A DNA stretch of 8,970 bases from JBDUDR01 sp040002845 (lineage in GTDB: Bacteria; Actinomycetota; Actinomycetes; Propionibacteriales; Nocardioidaceae), in assembly GCA_040002845.1 (NCBI GenBank), contig JBDUDR010000122.1:1-8970 (forward strand). Direction: 5' to 3'. Below are positions 6,720 to 8,970 of the stretch, one piece after another. A program made the position numbers and the translations under genes. How positions within the stretch are numbered: the stretch's first letter is position 1; every line of letters starts with the position of its first letter. Under the pieces are notes generated by a model that was not told the DNA's origin, searched no databases, and worked only from the letters and a program-made list of their open reading frames with translations.

Positions 6720-6814
6720 TGAGTTACTCCTTTGTGACGTTGCAGGGAACCTTCTGTATGAACCTCCGCCCGACTTCGTGCGTTGATCGGGATCGTCCAC
6801 AGGCTTCGGGGCAG

Positions 6815-6854
6815 ACTGTGCTCCGCAGAGCATGTCCTGTCAAGACTGATCACA
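6815..6854 (-). promoter_or_regulatory. Candidate promoter(s) of the ytfQRT-yjfF operon
   Basis: On the minus strand a perfect -35 TTGACA lies at 6843-6838, followed after 17 bases by CACAGT (6820-6815, three of six matches to TATAAT). An alternative pair is TTGACT (6879-6874) with TGTGAT (6854-6849), at a long 19-base spacing. Either would leave a leader of roughly 90-120 bases before the GTG at 6719. The -10 matches are weak. Confidence 0.35.
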
Positions 6855-6876
6855 TCTCGATTTACAACGATCAAGT

Positions 6877-6895
6877 CAAGCAAGCCGTTTGCTTG
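6877..6895. promoter_or_regulatory. Perfect 7-5-7 inverted repeat, candidate operator
   Basis: CAAGCAA (6877-6883) and TTGCTTG (6889-6895) are exact reverse complements around five bases. The repeat overlaps the minus-strand TTGACT and lies about 35 bases upstream of TTGACA, the place expected for a repressor site on the operon promoter. It is preceded by tandem TCAAG TCAAG (6871-6880). The most likely ligand is the divergently encoded DeoR-type protein; the link is inferred from position. Confidence 0.5.
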
Positions 6896-7019
6896 GCCGA
6901 GCGGCGTCGGACGGGCCCGACCGTAGGACTGGCCTAGATCGTTGCCAGTGAGGATTGTGCGCACCACTGATCAGGGTGGTCTTCTTGCGGTACCTGAGCC
7001 GGCGACCATAGTGATAGAT

Positions 7020-7040
7020 AGCTGCAAGAACTTGACAGCT
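7020..7040. promoter_or_regulatory. Near-perfect inverted repeat overlapping a TTGACA, second candidate operator
   Basis: The left arm AGCTGCAAG (7020-7028) and right arm CTTGACAGCT (7031-7040) are complementary except for one extra A in the right arm, with AA between. It shares CAAG/CTTG half-sites and the string CTTGAC with the repeat at 6877-6895, read on the opposite strand. A plus-strand TTGACA (7032-7037) is embedded in it, but no good -10 follows at the usual distance. TAGACT at 7068-7073 could be a -10 with a poor -35. It may be the autoregulatory site of the DeoR gene. Confidence 0.38.
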
Positions 7041-7182
7041 TCGACGCCGTAGCCCAGATCAACGGGATAGACTTTCCCCGCATGCTATCTCCGCTAGGGG
7101 TAACAGTCGATCAGGAGAACCCGCTGTCTCATTGCGTGTTCGGTGGTTTGCCGGCCAACGTTACAAGGAGGTCTACGAAGTC

Positions 7183-7959
7183 ATGTTTGCAACGGATCGC
7201 CGCCGGGCGATCCTCGATCTGGTCCGCCAGAACGGCGTCATGTCGCTCCATGATTTGGCCTTGGCCGTCGACAGTTCCGAAGTCACCGTCCGCCGCGACA
7301 TCCAGATGCTGGACAGCGACGGGCTTGTCGATCGCCGCCGCGGAGGCGCCGCCTGGCCGGGCGGGTTGTCGCACGAGCAGAGCTACCGGCAAAAGACACT
7401 GGTCGCAGCGGCCGAAAAGGCGACCATCGCCGATCTCGCGGCCGAATTGGTCGAGGAAGGCGACGCTGTCGTCATCGGCGCCGGAACCACCACCGAAGAG
7501 TTCACCCGGCGCCTGCTCAGGTTGAGGGACCTCACCGTGGTAACCAACTCGTTGCTCGTTGCGCAGGTACTGGCCCGCAGCGCCGCCGAAGTGGTGATGA
7601 CAGGGGGATCGCTACGCGGAACGACCTATGCGCTGGTGGGTGGCGCTGCGGAACATTCGTTCTCCCAACTTCGTGTCCGCCGGGCCTTCCTGTCTGGTAA
7701 CGGATTGACCGTTGTTCGTGGGTTGTCGACACCGAACCCACATGCCGCCGGTGTCGATCAAGCGATTGCATCGGCCGCTCAGGAAGTCGTCGTCCTGGCC
7801 GACCACACTAAACTCGGCGTCGACACCATGTTCCAAACGGTTCCCACTTCCCGCATCACACATCTGGTGACCGATGCCTACGGGAACGCCGACCTGCTCG
7901 GCGAGTTCGCCGCGGCTGGGGTGCAGGTACACACCGCGGCTCGGGTGGCCACCGCCTAA
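7183..7959 (+). CDS. DeoR-family transcriptional regulator
   Basis: The 258-residue protein is of typical DeoR length. Residues 6-57 form the N-terminal helix-turn-helix: RRAILDLVRQNGVMSLHDLA, then the recognition helix SSEVTVRRDIQMLDSDGLV and the RRRGGA wing. The rest is the DeoR C-terminal sensor domain of the ribose-5-phosphate-isomerase-like fold. It shows VVIGAGTTTEEF (96-107), VVTNSLLVA (119-127), MTGGSLRG (139-146), LVGGAAE (151-157) and VLADHTKLG (204-212). Members usually repress sugar genes and respond to a phosphorylated sugar. The ATG at 7183 follows AAGGAGG by about eleven bases, a slightly long spacing; upstream in-frame starts would precede this site. The gene is divergent from ytfQ and close to galK, so the likely targets are the importer operon and itself. 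The effector cannot be read from sequence. Confidence 0.88.
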   Translation: MFATDRRRAILDLVRQNGVMSLHDLALAVDSSEVTVRRDIQMLDSDGLVDRRRGGAAWPGGLSHEQSYRQKTLVAAAEKATIADLAAELVEEGDAVVIGAGTTTEEFTRRLLRLRDLTVVTNSLLVAQVLARSAAEVVMTGGSLRGTTYALVGGAAEHSFSQLRVRRAFLSGNGLTVVRGLSTPNPHAAGVDQAIASAAQEVVVLADHTKLGVDTMFQTVPTSRITHLVTDAYGNADLLGEFAAAGVQVHTAARVATA

Positions 7960-7999
7960 GCATCCCAACCCCCGTCCTCGACACTCTTCCGGCTGACTC

Positions 8000-8019
8000 A
8001 AACTGATCGAAATCGGTTT
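8000..8019 (+). terminator. Weak intrinsic terminator candidate after the DeoR gene
   Basis: AAACTGAT (8000-8007) and ATCGGTTT (8012-8019) can pair over eight bases with one G-U pair, around the tetraloop CGAA, 40 bases past the regulator stop. The transcript continues CUUCUUCG, so the U-tract is short. The stem is AT-rich for this genome. Confidence 0.35.
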
Positions 8020-8036
8020 CTTCGACGCCCTCGTGC

Positions 8037-8285
8037 GTGCGGCAACCGTGCACGCAATTGACCGATCCTGCGAAATCACCTTTCAGAGGTCTGCACGTCG
8101 CCGGCAAGATCTTTCAGCGAGACCGCACCGCCAACTCTCGCCAGCTCGAGGATTGCTTGGCGACCCTCGGCTACGAACCATCGCCGGACAGCACCGCGGC
8201 AGCGGAACTGCCTCGATCAGAAGTGGGACATCTCTTGACACCAATTGACCGAGAGGTGTTCATTCAAGCACGGATCTCAACCTGA
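8037..8285 (+). CDS. Hypothetical small ORF, doubtful
   Basis: The region 7960-8410 has no confident gene. Its best frame is this 82-codon one. The middle part (about 8094-8210) shows a moderately G/C-rich third position, with RQLEDCLATLGYEPSPDS as a soluble-looking helix and turn. The edges lose the bias, there is no convincing ribosome-binding site, and I recognise no family. It may be the remnant of a gene whose start and end have decayed, or chance. The stretch 8286-8410 shows only an open frame that continues antisense through galK, plus a small hairpin. Confidence 0.2.
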   Translation: MRQPCTQLTDPAKSPFRGLHVAGKIFQRDRTANSRQLEDCLATLGYEPSPDSTAAAELPRSEVGHLLTPIDREVFIQARIST

Positions 8286-8391
8286 ACAGGAGCGGTATGC
8301 ACCCACGACCCCCAAGTCCGACGGCCGAAGCGGGCGCATGGCAGCCCCGCCAGCTACATCTCATCGCCGCCGTTGATCAGGCAAGGCGACG

Positions 8392-8406
8392 AGGACACGC
8401 TGTCCT
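8392..8406 (-). terminator. Short hairpin just past galK (weak terminator candidate)
   Basis: AGGACA (8392-8397) and TGTCCT (8401-8406) form a six-base stem around CGC, starting five bases after the galK stop. No U-run follows on the minus strand, so termination is uncertain. Confidence 0.25.
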
Positions 8407-8410
8407 TGTG

Positions 8411-8970
8411 TCATCTGCGGACAGTCCTGATGGTCACCACCACAGTCGCAAATGGGTCCAGGGCGCCCGACGCTCCCGCGGATGGGTTCACCCGGAAGAC
8501 ATCGGGACGGCCGAACTGGTGAAAGCTGAACGCCGAGCGGACCCGAGCGATCACCGCCTCAGCCCGGTCGGCGTCGGTCAGCACGATCGCGCAGCCACCG
8601 AAACCGCCGCCGGTCAGTCGGGCGCCGCGCGCTCCAGCGCCGATCGCGGACTCGACTATTACGTCGACCCGCCGGACCCTGACCTCGTAGTCGTCGCGAA
8701 GGGAGGCGTGGGACTCCGTGAGCAGCGCACCGATCTCACGGGGGTCACGCCCGGAGCGCAGGAAGTCGGAGACGGCGAGCACACGGGCGTTCTCGGTGAC
8801 GACGTGCCGGACCCGCCGCGCCATCACCTCGTCGTCCAGCTGGCCGCCGGCCACAGGCATGTCGGCGACGACAAGATCGCGCAGTGCGGCGATCCCCAGC
8901 CGACGTGCGGCCTCGTGGCAGGCGCTGCGGCGGTCGGCGTACTGCCCGTCGACGAGCGCATGCGGCGTGC
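8411..8970 (-). CDS. galK: Galactokinase, C-terminal half (runs off the window)
   Basis: The gene enters from the right edge; its last 185 residues are present. It phosphorylates galactose to galactose-1-phosphate with ATP, the first committed Leloir step, in the cytoplasm. Identification rests on segments close to E. coli GalK: HALVDGQYADRRSACHEAA and ALRDL near the edge, then ARRVRHVVTENARV, LTESHASLRDDYEV, and the third GHMP-kinase motif LTGGGFGGCAIVL (about 8617-8579). FRVNPSAGAS corresponds to the usual C-terminus, and a further ~20-residue tail follows. The galactokinase signature and the ATP-binding GHMP motif lie outside the window. The methionine at 8860 is internal, not a start. Its closeness to the importer and regulator supports galactose or galactofuranose as the transported sugar. 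Confidence 0.92.
   Translation of the reverse strand, partial: TPHALVDGQYADRRSACHEAARRLGIAALRDLVVADMPVAGGQLDDEVMARRVRHVVTENARVLAVSDFLRSGRDPREIGALLTESHASLRDDYEVRVRRVDVIVESAIGAGARGARLTGGGFGGCAIVLTDADRAEAVIARVRSAFSFHQFGRPDVFRVNPSAGASGALDPFATVVVTIRTVRR

Noticed and set aside
6720..6833. N-terminal extension of the binding protein to an upstream start
   Set aside because: It would bury the lipoprotein signal peptide 38 residues into the protein and would ignore the AAAGGAG in front of the GTG at 6719.
7082..7525. Plus-strand frame overlapping the DeoR gene
   Set aside because: It runs in another frame through the helix-turn-helix coding sequence and gives a low-complexity Arg/Ser/Pro product typical of a shadow frame.
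8297..8970. Long plus-strand open frame across the right end
   Set aside because: It is antisense to galactokinase, which has clear family motifs on the minus strand; long open antisense frames are common in high-GC genes.

Overview
The window reads as chromosomal DNA of a high-GC actinobacterium. Third codon positions are strongly G/C-biased, GTG is used as a start, the solute-binding protein carries a lipobox signal peptide, and the insertion-sequence remnant and lipoprotein are of kinds common in that phylum. The species cannot be read from the sequence. No exciting undescribed system is evident; the window holds a recognisable sugar-uptake locus beside a patch of decayed mobile DNA.

Left part (1 to about 1785): a graveyard of broken genes. 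It starts with a short scrap of an IS3-type transposase, then what looks like the last ~35 codons of a tyrosine recombinase. Next comes an antisense 3' fragment of a tRNA-Asn gene (a typical integrase attachment core) and several families of short direct repeats. A fragment of a type I restriction-modification methyltransferase (HsdM, first ~122 residues) is cut off and joined directly to the C-terminal third of another IS3-family transposase. The reading frame of the HsdM fragment stays open by chance to 2142, giving a false 435-codon ORF.

Middle part (1786-6719, minus strand): a four-gene operon in the order lipoprotein binding protein, double-domain ATPase, permease, permease. Order and motifs match E. 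coli ytfQ-ytfR-ytfT-yjfF, the galactofuranose ABC importer. The last three genes overlap by 8 and 4 bases and are probably translationally coupled. The binding-protein gene is set apart by a ~260-base untranslated spacer with potential stem-loops.

Right part (6720-8970): a 463-base divergent promoter region with two inverted repeats sharing CAAG/CTTG half-sites, then a DeoR-family regulator on the plus strand. A ~450-base stretch with no confident gene follows. The window ends in the C-terminal half of a galactokinase (galK) on the minus strand. Inference: the importer brings in galactofuranose, galactose or a related sugar, galactokinase feeds it into the Leloir pathway, and the DeoR-type protein represses the importer until a sugar-phosphate effector appears.
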